Of a stretch of 64,000 bases of DNA, positions 34,224 to 42,000 are shown in pieces (within the stretch, counting starts at the first letter, position 1; each line of letters begins with the position of its first letter). The notes beneath the pieces were generated by a model. It ran no database searches, was not told the origin of the DNA, and saw only the letters and a list, made by a program, of their open reading frames with translations. A program made the translations under genes and the position numbers. Source of the stretch: Rathayibacter rathayi (GTDB lineage: Bacteria; Actinomycetota; Actinomycetes; Actinomycetales; Microbacteriaceae); NCBI RefSeq assembly GCF_004011095.1, contig NZ_CP028129.1:2852001-2916000 (forward strand). Direction: 5' to 3'.

Positions 34224-34241
34224 ATGTCAGGATGTTGACAT
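34224..34241. promoter_or_regulatory. MarR-type operator 2
   Basis: ATGTCAGGATGTTGACAT is an inverted repeat (ATGTCA-N6-TGACAT) with the same TGTCA-N6-TGACA core as operator 1, its centre 28 bp away. It overlaps the start codon of the MarR gene, implying autorepression. Confidence 0.75.
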
Positions 34242-34701
34242 GAGTCAAGACGGCATCGACCTCGAGACCTCGCTCGGCTACCTGCTCAAGGAGGCGTCGA
34301 GCGCCCTCCGCGCGGCGATGGAGGCAGTCCTCCGTCCGCTCGGGATGACCGTCACCCACTACTCGTGCCTCGAGCTGCTCGCTCAGCGCCCCGGCCTCTC
34401 CAACTCCGAGCTCGCCCGCGGCGCTTTCGTGACCCGGCAGTCGATGAACGTGCTCCTCCAGACCCTCGAGCGTGAGGGCGTCGTCACGCGGCCTGTCGCG
34501 GCTCCGGTCGGCAAGGTCCTGCCGGCGCGGCTCACCGAGCGTGGACGCCGCCGCCTGGCCGAGGCCTCCGCCGCTGTCCGCGGAGTCGAGCTGCGGATGC
34601 TGGACGGGCTCGCGGAGCAGGAGCGCGAGACCGCGGCGCGGCTGCTCCGCGGCATGATCCAGTCGCTGCGGGCGGGGGAGGGGAGCGCGACGCGGAAGTG
34701 A
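34240..34701 (+). CDS. MarR-family transcriptional regulator
   Basis: A 153-residue winged-helix regulator: MTVTHYSCLELLAQRPGLSN precedes the recognition helix (LARGAFVTRQSMNVLLQTLE, about residues 65-84), and the wing includes a shortened VAAPVGKVLPARLTERGRR in place of the usual DxRxxxxxLT. The gene starts inside operator 2 and is divergent from the VOC gene, so it most likely represses both. Ligand unknown. Confidence 0.9.
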   Translation: MSQDGIDLETSLGYLLKEASSALRAAMEAVLRPLGMTVTHYSCLELLAQRPGLSNSELARGAFVTRQSMNVLLQTLEREGVVTRPVAAPVGKVLPARLTERGRRRLAEASAAVRGVELRMLDGLAEQERETAARLLRGMIQSLRAGEGSATRK

Positions 34702-34816
34702 TGCTGAGCTGCGACTCGTGTCGCTCACGGGCGCCACACGACGGCGGTGCTCTCGTTCACCGGCGTCGTCTATTCTCGCGGTCGTCCACGACCCCGTACC
34801 TTGGAAGGAACCCTGG

Positions 34817-35284
34817 ATGACCCAGCAGGACGTCCCTCAGATCACCGTGCCCCTCGGCCGCCCCGTCGCCGTCGAAGCGCTGCGCTACACCGCGATGTAC
34901 GGTCCGAAGCCGTTCCCCGAAGCGCTGCTGATCCTCTTCGACAACGGCTCGTACAAGATCCTCTCCCCCGGGGAGGAGCACTACGGGAGCTACGTCTCGG
35001 CGACCGATCCGTCTCAGCCGCTGCACCACATCGCCTTCCTTTCCTGGCCGTCGAGTGACTGGGAGAGCAACGTCGCGTCGCACACCCTCACCTTCGAGCC
35101 GGCGACCCGTGCTTTCATCCAGACGCTGCTGCTCCCCGGCGCGGCGGTGCCGCACGCGCAGCACGGCTATACCGAGACGGTCGAGGAGCCGGCGAGCGTC
35201 GACCTCAGTGCCTCGTGGGAGCAGGTGCGAGAGACGTACGCCGCCGTCTTCGAGCGGCTGCTCGATCGCGTGACGCGCGGCTGA
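34817..35284 (+). CDS. Hypothetical protein
   Basis: A 155-residue protein from ATG 34817 (GGAAGGAA seven bases upstream). It has ITVPLGRPVAVEALRYTAMY, a strand-turn ALLILFDNGSYKILSPGEEH, a WPSSDWESNVASHTLTFEP segment and a C-terminal helix. No signal peptide or membrane segment. Good codon bias supports a real gene; I do not recognise the family. A hairpin follows the stop. Confidence 0.7.
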   Translation: MTQQDVPQITVPLGRPVAVEALRYTAMYGPKPFPEALLILFDNGSYKILSPGEEHYGSYVSATDPSQPLHHIAFLSWPSSDWESNVASHTLTFEPATRAFIQTLLLPGAAVPHAQHGYTETVEEPASVDLSASWEQVRETYAAVFERLLDRVTRG

Positions 35285-35287
35285 CGA

Positions 35288-35329
35288 GTCCGCCGTCGTC
35301 CGAGCGCACGACGCTGGGCGACGGCGGAC
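35288..35329. terminator. Hairpin between convergent genes
   Basis: Arms GTCCGCCGTCG (35288-35298) and CGACGGCGGAC (35319-35329), perfect over 11 bp, four bases past the stop of the hypothetical gene. It can terminate both converging transcripts. Confidence 0.75.
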
Positions 35330-35407
35330 AACTGCGGCGCTGCGGCGGGTGCCGGCCGGTCGGCGAGGACGCGGCTGATGAGTGCGGGCGCTCGCGCTCC
35401 GATCAGC

Positions 35408-35650
35408 TCATTCTCTTGTCGGAGGACGAACCTCACCGGTCTCGTCCTCGAGAAGGCGGCGGTTTCTGCGACGGATTCTGACGAGCTGGATTCCGTAGAC
35501 GATTCCTCCGGCGAAAAGGCCGACGGCTGCCGATGCGACGAGATTCCAGGGAAGCTCCAGATTTCGGATGAGCGGCAGGGCAAGGAGTCCTGCTCCGAGA
35601 ACGACGGCGATCGTCAGTGTGGGATGAGGACGTTCCGCAGAGTTGAGCAT
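35408..35650 (-). CDS. Small two-helix membrane protein, partner of the Gly-rich secreted protein
   Basis: An 80-residue protein starting at ATG 35650, which overlaps the TGA of the upstream gene by one base (TGATG). Two membrane helices are visible: PTLTIAVVLGAGLLALPLI (about residues 10-28) and LVASAAVGLFAGGIVYGI (about 36-53), followed by a highly basic tail (RIRRRNRRLL). The pairing with a secreted protein carrying a glycine-rich hydrophobic end is the layout of bacteriocin plus immunity genes, but this is inference. Confidence 0.65.
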   Translation of the reverse strand: MLNSAERPHPTLTIAVVLGAGLLALPLIRNLELPWNLVASAAVGLFAGGIVYGIQLVRIRRRNRRLLEDETGEVRPPTRE

Positions 35651-36180
35651 CAGCAGTCGATCGCTCCCGCTGCGCTCCCGAGTATCCCCCCGAAAGCAAA
35701 TCCCAGGCCTGCCCCCTCCGGTCCGGCGACGATACCGGCAAGCCCTCCGATCGCCCCGTCTCGAGTGTGTTCGAGTACGCAACCGGCCCATGTGTCGTCG
35801 TCCGAGAGGATTTGGTATCCACCGGTCTTCAGCGCATCCACGGACGTCACATCGAACGTGACGTGGGTCGAGTCGACGATTGTCCACTCGCCAGCGACCT
35901 TCTTGCCGGCCGAGACCTGAAGAGCGGACGGAAGAGCGATCTCCTTGCCGGTGGACTTCTGTTCGAACGTGGCGATGCCGTTCTTGTCCTCAAGCCGAAT
36001 GTCAGAACCCAATCTCAGACTTACATCCAGCCGACCGGGACTTTTGCTCGTCACGCTCACTTCGTAGGTCGAGGGTGCCAGGGACTCATCGGCCATCGCC
36101 GACGGCGCGTAGCCGAATGCCCCCGAGAGAAGTGTGAGCGTAGCGCCGCTGACCACAAGGCTCCTTCTTGTACTTGACAT
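35650..36180 (-). CDS. Secreted protein with bacteriocin-like glycine-rich C-terminus
   Basis: A 176-residue preprotein starting at ATG 36180. A Sec signal peptide covers residues 1-30 (SLVVSGATLTLLSGAFGYAP, cleavage near AMA-DE). Residues 31-130 form a beta-rich domain (YEVSVTSKSPGRLDVSLRLG). The last ~45 residues start with a WAGC and contain GxxxG-rich hydrophobic text (DGAIGGLAGIVAGPEGAGLG) ending in a Cys, so the tail could be a disulfide-closed membrane-active peptide. A precursor made of leader, pro-domain and Gly-rich core is reminiscent of halocin/class II bacteriocin precursors. Function unproven. Confidence 0.65.
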   Translation of the reverse strand: MSSTRRSLVVSGATLTLLSGAFGYAPSAMADESLAPSTYEVSVTSKSPGRLDVSLRLGSDIRLEDKNGIATFEQKSTGKEIALPSALQVSAGKKVAGEWTIVDSTHVTFDVTSVDALKTGGYQILSDDDTWAGCVLEHTRDGAIGGLAGIVAGPEGAGLGFAFGGILGSAAGAIDC

Positions 36181-36545
36181 GATAACTTCCTACTCTCACA
36201 GGCTGACGACGAACAAGGTGGGAGTCACGGCCGTGGCTCTCTTGGAGTCGAAAACTGCGACGATCGAGAAGGCTACCCCTCGGGTCAGGTCCGGTCAATG
36301 ACGTCCCCACTCCTTCCTCCGCGAAGCCGACAGGCATTGATCTCCCCTTCGCCTGGCGCTTATCTGTCAGCATCGACAGGATCGACTCGGCGAGTGCGCT
36401 ATCGTCGCGGTGGCGAATGGTCGGTCGTCCTTCCCGTGAAATGCCATGTCTATTCCCGTGCTCTCTCGGGGTCTCCTGATCGGCGTGTCATCGGCTTGGG
36501 CGAGACACACGGTTGTGAAGGATCGGCGCGTGGCAGGCTGGCCGC

Positions 36546-36698
36546 ATGGATCTCGACGTGCGTCCGGGGCTGGTCGTGCCGGCGTCCGAGCTGCAGTGGC
36601 GATTCTCGCGGTCGTCGGGGCCCGGCGGGCAGCACGTAAACACCTCGGACAGCCGACTCGCAACCAAGCAGCAGCGCCGGCGCCCGTCGGGGGAGTGA
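36546..36698 (+). pseudogene. arfB: Peptide-chain release factor-like ArfB with large internal deletion
   Basis: ATG 36546 opens MDLDVRPGLVVPASELQWRF then SRSSGPGGQHVNTSDSR, the unmistakable GGQ domain start of ArfB/YaeJ (GGQ at residues 27-29). Normal ArfB proteins have about 140 residues; here the reading frame jumps from NTSDSR straight to the basic tail LATKQQRRRPSGE and stops after 50 residues. About 90 residues, including most of the GGQ-domain fold and the linker, were deleted in frame. The product cannot rescue stalled ribosomes unless the short peptide has another role. Confidence 0.8.
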
Positions 36699-36707
36699 CC
36701 CGAACGG

Positions 36708-36770
36708 AACCGAGGGTGGAAGGCAGCAATCGACCCGCAGAGGGTCCGACTGCGCCTCTCACCCTCGGTT
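36708..36770. repeat. Inverted repeat, family B variant (core AACCGAGGGTG)
   Basis: AACCGAGGGTG (36708-36718) and CACCCTCGGTT (36760-36770) pair perfectly, partly extendable outward, with an inner GACCC/GGGTC stem (36732-36736, 36742-36746). It differs from copies at 25.6 and 31.1 kb by compensatory changes (GGCTG to GGGTG with CAGCC to CACCC). It lies between the convergent ArfB remnant and aminopeptidase genes. Confidence 0.8.
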
Positions 36771-36790
36771 TCGCACGCCGACGGACCGGC

Positions 36791-38074
36791 TCACGGCCGG
36801 AAGAAGGCCTCGATCGCCGCGTTCAGCGTGACGAGGTCATCCACATGGGCGAGTTCACGCGCCGAGTGCATCGAGAGCAGCGGCACACCCACGTCGACCG
36901 TCGAGATGCCGATCCGAGTCGCGGTCAACGGTCCGATCGTCGATCCGCAGGGCACCGAGTTATTCGAGACGAATTCCTGGTACTCGACGCCCGCCCGCTC
37001 GCAGACCTCCGCCCACAGCGCGGCTCCCCGCGCATCCGTTGCGTAGCGCTGCGTCGCGTTGATCTTCAGCAGCGGCCCCTTCCCGGCGACCGGCTGGTTC
37101 ACCGGGTCGTGCTTGTCGGAGTAGTTGGGGTGCACGGAGTGGCCTGCGTCGGCCGAGAGGCACCAGGAGCCGGCGATCGCCCGGGCGCGCTCGTCGACGC
37201 CGGCACCGAGGGCCGTGCCAATGCGAGAGAGCACGTCCTTGAGGAACGGGCCGTTGGCACCCGAGCGGCTCGCGGAGCCGAGCTCCTCGTGGTCGAAAGC
37301 CGCCAGCACGCTGATGTGCCCGGCCCCGGCCCCGGCGTCATCGTTCGCCGCGAGGAGCGCGACGAGGCCGGCGTGCACCGAGCTGAGGTCGTCCATCCGA
37401 CCGGCGGCGAGGAACATCTCGTCGAGGCCGAAGCGGCGGGGCGCCTGCGTGTCGGCGGTGAGCAGGTCGTAGCCGGCGATCTCGGCGGCGCTGTCGAGTC
37501 CGGCGTACGCGGCAAGCAGTTCGAGCAGGTCGACCTCGGCGGCGTCGCCGATGCCGAACACGGGGACGGTGTGCTTCTGCCGGTCCAGGATGAGGGAGTC
37601 GTTCGCCGTCCGGTCGAGGTGGATCGCGAGCTGCGGGATGCGCAGGAAGGGGCCCGTGCGTAGCAGCCGCGTCGAGCCGTCGCGCAGGATCACGCGGCCG
37701 GCCAGCTCGAGCTCGCGGTCGAGCCAGGAGGTGAGCAGCGGGCCGCCGTAGATCTCGACGCCGGCCTGAAGCCAGCCCTTCGAGCCGATCGTCGGCCGCG
37801 GCTTGAGCATGAAGCCGGGGGAGTCGGTGTGGGCGCCCAGGATGCGGAACGGCGTGACCGCCTCCGCCCCCTCGGGCAGGTGCCAGGCAATGATCGCGCC
37901 GTCCCGGATGACGTAGTAGCGGCCAGGTCCCGTTGGCCACGCCCGCGTCTCGTCCAGCCCCGTGAATCCGGCGACGTCCAGGCGACGCGCCACCTCGGCC
38001 ACCGCGTGATAGGAGGAGGGGGAGGCGGTCAGGAACTCGGCGAAGTCGGCGATGTGGTGCTCACGCGTGGTCAT
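36791..38074 (-). CDS. M18-family aminopeptidase (aspartyl aminopeptidase-like)
   Basis: A 427-residue zinc metallopeptidase from ATG 38074. Metal and catalytic motifs are all present: GAHTDSPGFMLKPRP (first His ligand and catalytic Asp), GRMDDLSSVHAGLVAL (bridging Asp), AAFDHEELGS (catalytic Glu pair), LSADAGHSVHPNYSDKHDPV and the final VDVGVPLLSMHSARELAHV (last His ligand). M18 enzymes form dodecameric tetrahedra and trim N-terminal acidic or neutral residues from peptides in the cytosol. Length and motif order are normal, so the gene looks intact. Confidence 0.93.
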   Translation of the reverse strand: MTTREHHIADFAEFLTASPSSYHAVAEVARRLDVAGFTGLDETRAWPTGPGRYYVIRDGAIIAWHLPEGAEAVTPFRILGAHTDSPGFMLKPRPTIGSKGWLQAGVEIYGGPLLTSWLDRELELAGRVILRDGSTRLLRTGPFLRIPQLAIHLDRTANDSLILDRQKHTVPVFGIGDAAEVDLLELLAAYAGLDSAAEIAGYDLLTADTQAPRRFGLDEMFLAAGRMDDLSSVHAGLVALLAANDDAGAGAGHISVLAAFDHEELGSASRSGANGPFLKDVLSRIGTALGAGVDERARAIAGSWCLSADAGHSVHPNYSDKHDPVNQPVAGKGPLLKINATQRYATDARGAALWAEVCERAGVEYQEFVSNNSVPCGSTIGPLTATRIGISTVDVGVPLLSMHSARELAHVDDLVTLNAAIEAFFRP

Positions 38075-38139
38075 CCCTCCAGTGAAGCATGCGGCTTCGC
38101 GGCCGACCCGACCCGCACCCCATCGCGGGCGGTCGGCCG

Positions 38140-39173
38140 TGTTCGTGGTTGGGGACATGTTCGACGCCCAGAACACGGGACCAGTTCACCAGGTCGGTCG
38201 ACTCCCAGACCTCGATATACGTCGAGCCCCGACTTCTGCGCGGTGTCGAAGCCACCGGGGAGCCCGTCGATCGTGAGGTCGGTGGCGAGCCTGAAGAACG
38301 TGTCGCCCTCGTGCGAGCGGATGATGAACGGGTCGCGTAGGCCCGTCGTCCCCAGATTCGAGGTGACGACCGGCTTGCCGTCGTTGAGCGTGTTCCAGCT
38401 GAGCGCGTCGTTGCCCTTCGAGGCGGCGAGGCTGATGCGCTCGGCGCCGTCGCCCTCTCCGGTGAAGAACGCTCAGACGTACGCCTGGGTGTCCTTGATG
38501 CCCGCGGGTAGCGGCTGCACCCGGAGGGTGAAGTCGCGTGTGCGGGTGACGGATCCGCTGGTCGCGGTCGCATGGACGACCACGTCGATCGCGGGGCTAC
38601 CGGTCGCCGGGCGGTCGATGTCGATGGTACGGGTGCCGGCGGCGCGGCCGTCGCGGACGGTCGCTCCGCTGGGGCCGACGACGCTCCAGGCGATGCTCGA
38701 GCCGAGCGTGCCGGTGGAGGGCATCGAGACGTTCGTGCGGAGGTCGCCGACGTTCGGGATCGCGATCGCGGCCAGATCGCGCTGCACCGTCGTGGCGTCG
38801 TCGAGCTGCGCGGCGACCCGCACCACGTCGTCGACCGAGCGGGTTTCGGAGCCGACCGTGTACGTGGCGGTGAGGGTGGGGGAGGTGTCCGGCCATCCCG
38901 GGGCGGGTGAGGGTCGCGGTGCCGCCGGTGATCGCGACGGCTGCGCTGTTCGAGCGCCAGGTGATGCCGACCCCGCTGGCGGTGGTGGGCACCGTGAGTC
39001 CGGCGGTCACCTCCGTGATCGACGCGACGGCGCGGTCGAGGGCCTGCGAGGAGTGGAGCGCCTGCACGGAGCTGCTGCTGGGGCGCTGTCGCGGCTCCGA
39101 AGGCGGAGCTGGGGACCGTGGCGCCGAGCAGCGCCGTGGCGGTGACGGTCGCGACCGCCAGAGCGGTCCTCAC
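38140..39173 (-). pseudogene. Secreted GH43-type glycosidase, broken by frameshifts and a nonsense codon
   Basis: Reading the minus strand: a signal peptide (VRTALAVATVTATALLGATV, GTG 39173), a frameshift, then atrophied bacterial Ig domain text (ITEVTAGLTVPTTASGVGIT; IAIPNVGDLRTNVSMPSTGT; LGSSIAWSVVGPSGATV), then the catalytic-domain start TQAYV-stop-AFFTGEGDGAERISLA, where TGA (38475-38477) replaces the expected Trp codon. It continues with GKPVVTSNLGTTGLRDPFII and, after another shift, IEVWESTDLVNWSRV, and ends there, lacking most of the five-bladed propeller. Such enzymes release arabinose or related sugars from plant polysaccharides. Non-functional. Confidence 0.7.
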
Positions 39174-39295
39174 CGCCGATCGTGATCGTCGCCTGCAGAT
39201 GGCCCTCGTGATCGGGTGCAGCGTCGAGGCACGACCCGCAACACTCTGTGCATGAGCCGTGCTTTCTGACCAGGGGCTCGAGGTCCGCATAGCCT

Positions 39296-39988
39296 CCGAT
39301 CGCCCCCGTCCTGCTCGTCGTCGACCGCGTCTCGGCCGAGCAGGCGGGCGCCGAGGAGCTCAAGCGCAGGCACGCCGACGCCGTCGTGGTCACCGGTGGG
39401 GAGGACGTCGATCCGTCTCTCTACGGCGGCCGGCTGGACGATCCGCACCGCGGCCAGCCCTTGCCCGCAGCCGACCGCGCGCAGGTGGCGCTCGTCCGCC
39501 GCGCCGTCGAGACCTGGACTCCGCTGGTCGGCATCTGCGGCGGGCTGCAGCTGGTCAACGTCGCGCTCGGAGGCGACCTCGTGCAGCACCTCCCCGGTGC
39601 CGGTCATGTCGGCCGCTCGATCCCCGGCGAGCACCTCTCCGGAATGATCGACCACCGCGTGGTCCTCGATCCAGGGAGCGTACTCGCCCGCATCCTCGGC
39701 GCGGTCGAACTCGACGTCCGCAGCTCGCATCACCAGGCTGTCCACCGTCCGGGCGAGGGACTCGTCGTGGTCGGCCGCGCCCACGACGGCACCGTCGAGG
39801 CCCTCGAGCACGCGTCCGCGCCGCTCTGGTGTGTGCAGTGGCACCCGGAGGACGCGGGCGCCCGGGGCACCGTGCTGACCGACCTGCTCGGGGCGGCGCT
39901 CGCCGCGGTCCGCCGATGCCATCGTTCAGCGCCGCCGCGCCCGCGGCAGGAAAGTCGGGCTGAGGAGGGCAGATCGGGAGCCGGGTAA
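39296..39988 (+). CDS. Class I glutamine amidotransferase (gamma-Glu-GABA hydrolase-like), start codon missing
   Basis: From about 39296 the frame encodes APVLLVVDRVSAEQAGAEEL, VTGGEDVDPSLYGG, the nucleophile elbow PLVGICGGLQLVNVALGGDL (Cys), SSHHQAVHRPG and WCVQWHPEDAG (catalytic His-Glu). This is the PuuD/peptidase C26 family, which hydrolyses gamma-glutamyl amides. The frame is closed by a TAG just upstream and no ATG/GTG/TTG precedes the first conserved strand; the first usable GTG (39383) would drop the N-terminal strand. So the 5' end is probably mutated. The C-terminal tail overlaps a remnant on the other strand. Confidence 0.6.
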   Translation, partial: PIAPVLLVVDRVSAEQAGAEELKRRHADAVVVTGGEDVDPSLYGGRLDDPHRGQPLPAADRAQVALVRRAVETWTPLVGICGGLQLVNVALGGDLVQHLPGAGHVGRSIPGEHLSGMIDHRVVLDPGSVLARILGAVELDVRSSHHQAVHRPGEGLVVVGRAHDGTVEALEHASAPLWCVQWHPEDAGARGTVLTDLLGAALAAVRRCHRSAPPRPRQESRAEEGRSGAG

Positions 39989-40210
39989 TCGTCCCAGCCG
40001 CCGGCGACACCGCCCTCGCTCGACTCTGCGGTGAGTCTGCGACGGAGGTAGGCGCCGAGGAGCGAAAACTGCCCGTGGCCGGCCGGATGCACGTAGCCGG
40101 AGTCGATAAGGCGCTTCTTGAGACCTGCACGGAGGCGTCGGACACTCCCATCCGACGAACGATGTCCGCGACCGTGCGTCGATCCGCGTCGTCCGAGCTC
40201 CTGGCGCGCG
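39950..40210 (-). pseudogene. C-terminal winged-helix remnant of an ATPase-like protein
   Basis: Two adjacent minus-strand frames join into one coding sequence: DADRRTVADIVRRMGVSDAS, then GLKKRLIDSGYVHPAGHGQF and SLLGAYLRRRLTAES. This resembles the C-terminal winged helix of Orc1/Cdc6-like AAA ATPases found in mobile or accessory regions of actinobacteria. One base is out of frame near 40137 and the ATPase core is absent, so it is debris. Assignment is by pattern only. Confidence 0.4.
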
Positions 40211-40518
40211 AGGTGCTCATCCACGGTCCCGTCTCGCGCCGAGCTCGGCCGCCCCGCCCGCCCGACATCCGCGCCGACGCGCTGAGCTTCGCGGGTGTGA
40301 AGATCACCGGAACCGAGGTCCTCGCCGTCCGTACCGATCTGCGCGCACGGATCGAACTCGATCTGGTACGCCTGCTGCCGAGCACGAAGCCCGCCGACGT
40401 GATCGCCGTGATCGTCTCGGTGGTCGACGAACTCGGCGGCGCCTCCGCTTTCGCCGGCCTCGGCGTGACGGCGATCCAGCGGCTCCTCCCGCGGATCGCG
40501 CCCCGGATCGCCCCCTGA
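40162..40518 (+). CDS. Hypothetical protein
   Basis: The plus-strand frame ending at TGA 40516-40518 shows strong G/C third-position bias from about 40260 on: FAGVKITGTEVLAVRTDLRA, RIELDLVRLLPSTKPADVIA and VIVSVVDELGGASAFAGLG. The first third is less convincing and overlaps an antisense remnant, so the start (ATG 40162 used here; ATG 40075 also possible) is uncertain. A mixed strand/helix protein of unknown function. Confidence 0.45.
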   Translation: MSATVRRSASSELLAREVLIHGPVSRRARPPRPPDIRADALSFAGVKITGTEVLAVRTDLRARIELDLVRLLPSTKPADVIAVIVSVVDELGGASAFAGLGVTAIQRLLPRIAPRIAP

Positions 40519-40917
40519 GCCGAGTTGATCCGTCGCTCGCGGCCCGTCCGCCGGCGGGCGCACCGACCGTTCGCGACGGAGGGATCGGACTCCCGCCTGC
40601 TCGCACCGTCGCCTGTCCCGACTCTCAGAGGCTTCCTGCTGCTGCGCGATCCGGCAGGGTAAAGATGATCAGCACTCGGCCTCGCTTCGGAGCGAGAGAC
40701 CGGGTTCTCCGCTCGCCCTTCGCGAGCGGGGAGGGGGGATCCGCGCGGTCACCCAGTGGATCCGAGGGGCATCGTCGCCTCGCGGCCCCTGTCGTGGGGG
40801 CGTCGGGTCTGCGGTCGCGCGCCCCTTCGGAGAAGCAGAGGCGGGCGCTCGATCACCGGGCGCCGGGATGTCGCGGCAATTCCGCCGCCACGCCGCCTTC
40901 GATCAAGAGGAGACACC
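40519..40917. other. Intergenic region upstream of the matrixin-like protease
   Basis: No gene supported. Two small hairpins are visible: CTCGCT/AGCGAG around 40682-40697 and CCGCTCGC-CCTTC-GCGAGCGG at 40710-40730. The promoter of the protease gene should lie to their right; AAGAGGAG at 40905-40912 is its ribosome binding site. Confidence 0.45.
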
Positions 40918-41934
40918 ATGTCCAAGCACACCGTCCGACCGCGATCCGCAGGGGCACTCGCCGCGGCGCTCGCGGCCGCCGCTCTCGTGACACTCGGAGC
41001 CGCATCGCCGGCATCCGCGTCCGCACCGGCTTGTCCGACCGACACGACCATCGACGGATCGCGACTCGCCTCCATCAGCCCCGAGTGCTCCTTCGCCGGC
41101 GATCAGGTGAACGTCGGAGGCATGGTGATGGGCATCCCTCAGCCGGGGGGTTCGTTGCAAGCGTCGTCCGTGGTCGCCGCCGGCCGTCAGGACGTCTCCG
41201 ACGTGGTCGTGTACCGCGCGGCGGACGGCGCGGTCGCCGCCGTCGCCGGCGACCAGGAGTTCGGATCCGAGGGAGCCCTCGCCGCCCTGCGGAGCGAGAG
41301 CTCGACGGTGGCCGCGAGCGCACATCCCGCCGTCAGCACCGCAGAGCACTCCTCCGTCCCCGGCTGCGATGAGCGCAACGCCTACTCCCTGCGCGGAGGC
41401 AAGTGGAACAGCACGTACGAGTGGTCGTACAACGGAGCCGGCGCGCCGGTCGGCAATGGTGCCGCGAGAATCCGGGACGCGCTGGACAACGTGACCGGGG
41501 GTGTCACACGCTGCGGTTCGAACGTGGCGCTCACGGCGTCCCACCGCTACCTCGGCACGTCCCACGATTCCGTCGATGTCACGTCGGCCGGGGGCTGTAC
41601 CACGGGGAGCAATCGCAACACCATCGGGTGGGGGGAGTTGAGCGAGCCGTACATCGCGACGACGTGCACCTCGACCCAGGACGGCATTATCGTGTCGGCC
41701 GATATCAAGTTCAACAACCGGGTTGCGTGGTGGGACAACTCCGGCGCCGCTTGCCACGGCGCCACCTACGATCTCCAGGGCACCGCGGCCCACGAGGTGG
41801 GGCACGTCTTCGGCCTCGGCCACGTCGACGCCTCCACCCACCAGGTCATGAAGCCAAACTCGGACCCCTGCGAGTTCCTCCAGGAGAAGCTCGGAGCCGG
41901 TGACGCCGAGGGCTTGAAGCGCCTCTACGGATAG
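40918..41934 (+). CDS. Secreted matrixin-like zinc metalloprotease
   Basis: A 338-residue protein with a Sec signal peptide (residues 1-36, AALVTLGAASPASASA). The C-terminal domain contains the metzincin zinc motif HEVGHVFGLGH (H292, E293, H296, H302) and a Met-turn (QVMKPN, M311), as in matrixins/M10 proteases; several cysteines suggest disulfides. Residues 40-150 would be a propeptide or accessory domain. It is exported to degrade proteins; substrate unknown. AAGAGGAG before ATG 40918 fixes the start. Confidence 0.88.
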   Translation: MSKHTVRPRSAGALAAALAAAALVTLGAASPASASAPACPTDTTIDGSRLASISPECSFAGDQVNVGGMVMGIPQPGGSLQASSVVAAGRQDVSDVVVYRAADGAVAAVAGDQEFGSEGALAALRSESSTVAASAHPAVSTAEHSSVPGCDERNAYSLRGGKWNSTYEWSYNGAGAPVGNGAARIRDALDNVTGGVTRCGSNVALTASHRYLGTSHDSVDVTSAGGCTTGSNRNTIGWGELSEPYIATTCTSTQDGIIVSADIKFNNRVAWWDNSGAACHGATYDLQGTAAHEVGHVFGLGHVDASTHQVMKPNSDPCEFLQEKLGAGDAEGLKRLYG

Positions 41935-42000
41935 TTAGTCTCCCGATGCTCCTCCGGTCGCTCGTCGCGCCGGGGGAGCATCGGCGCGCAGGATGGAGGC

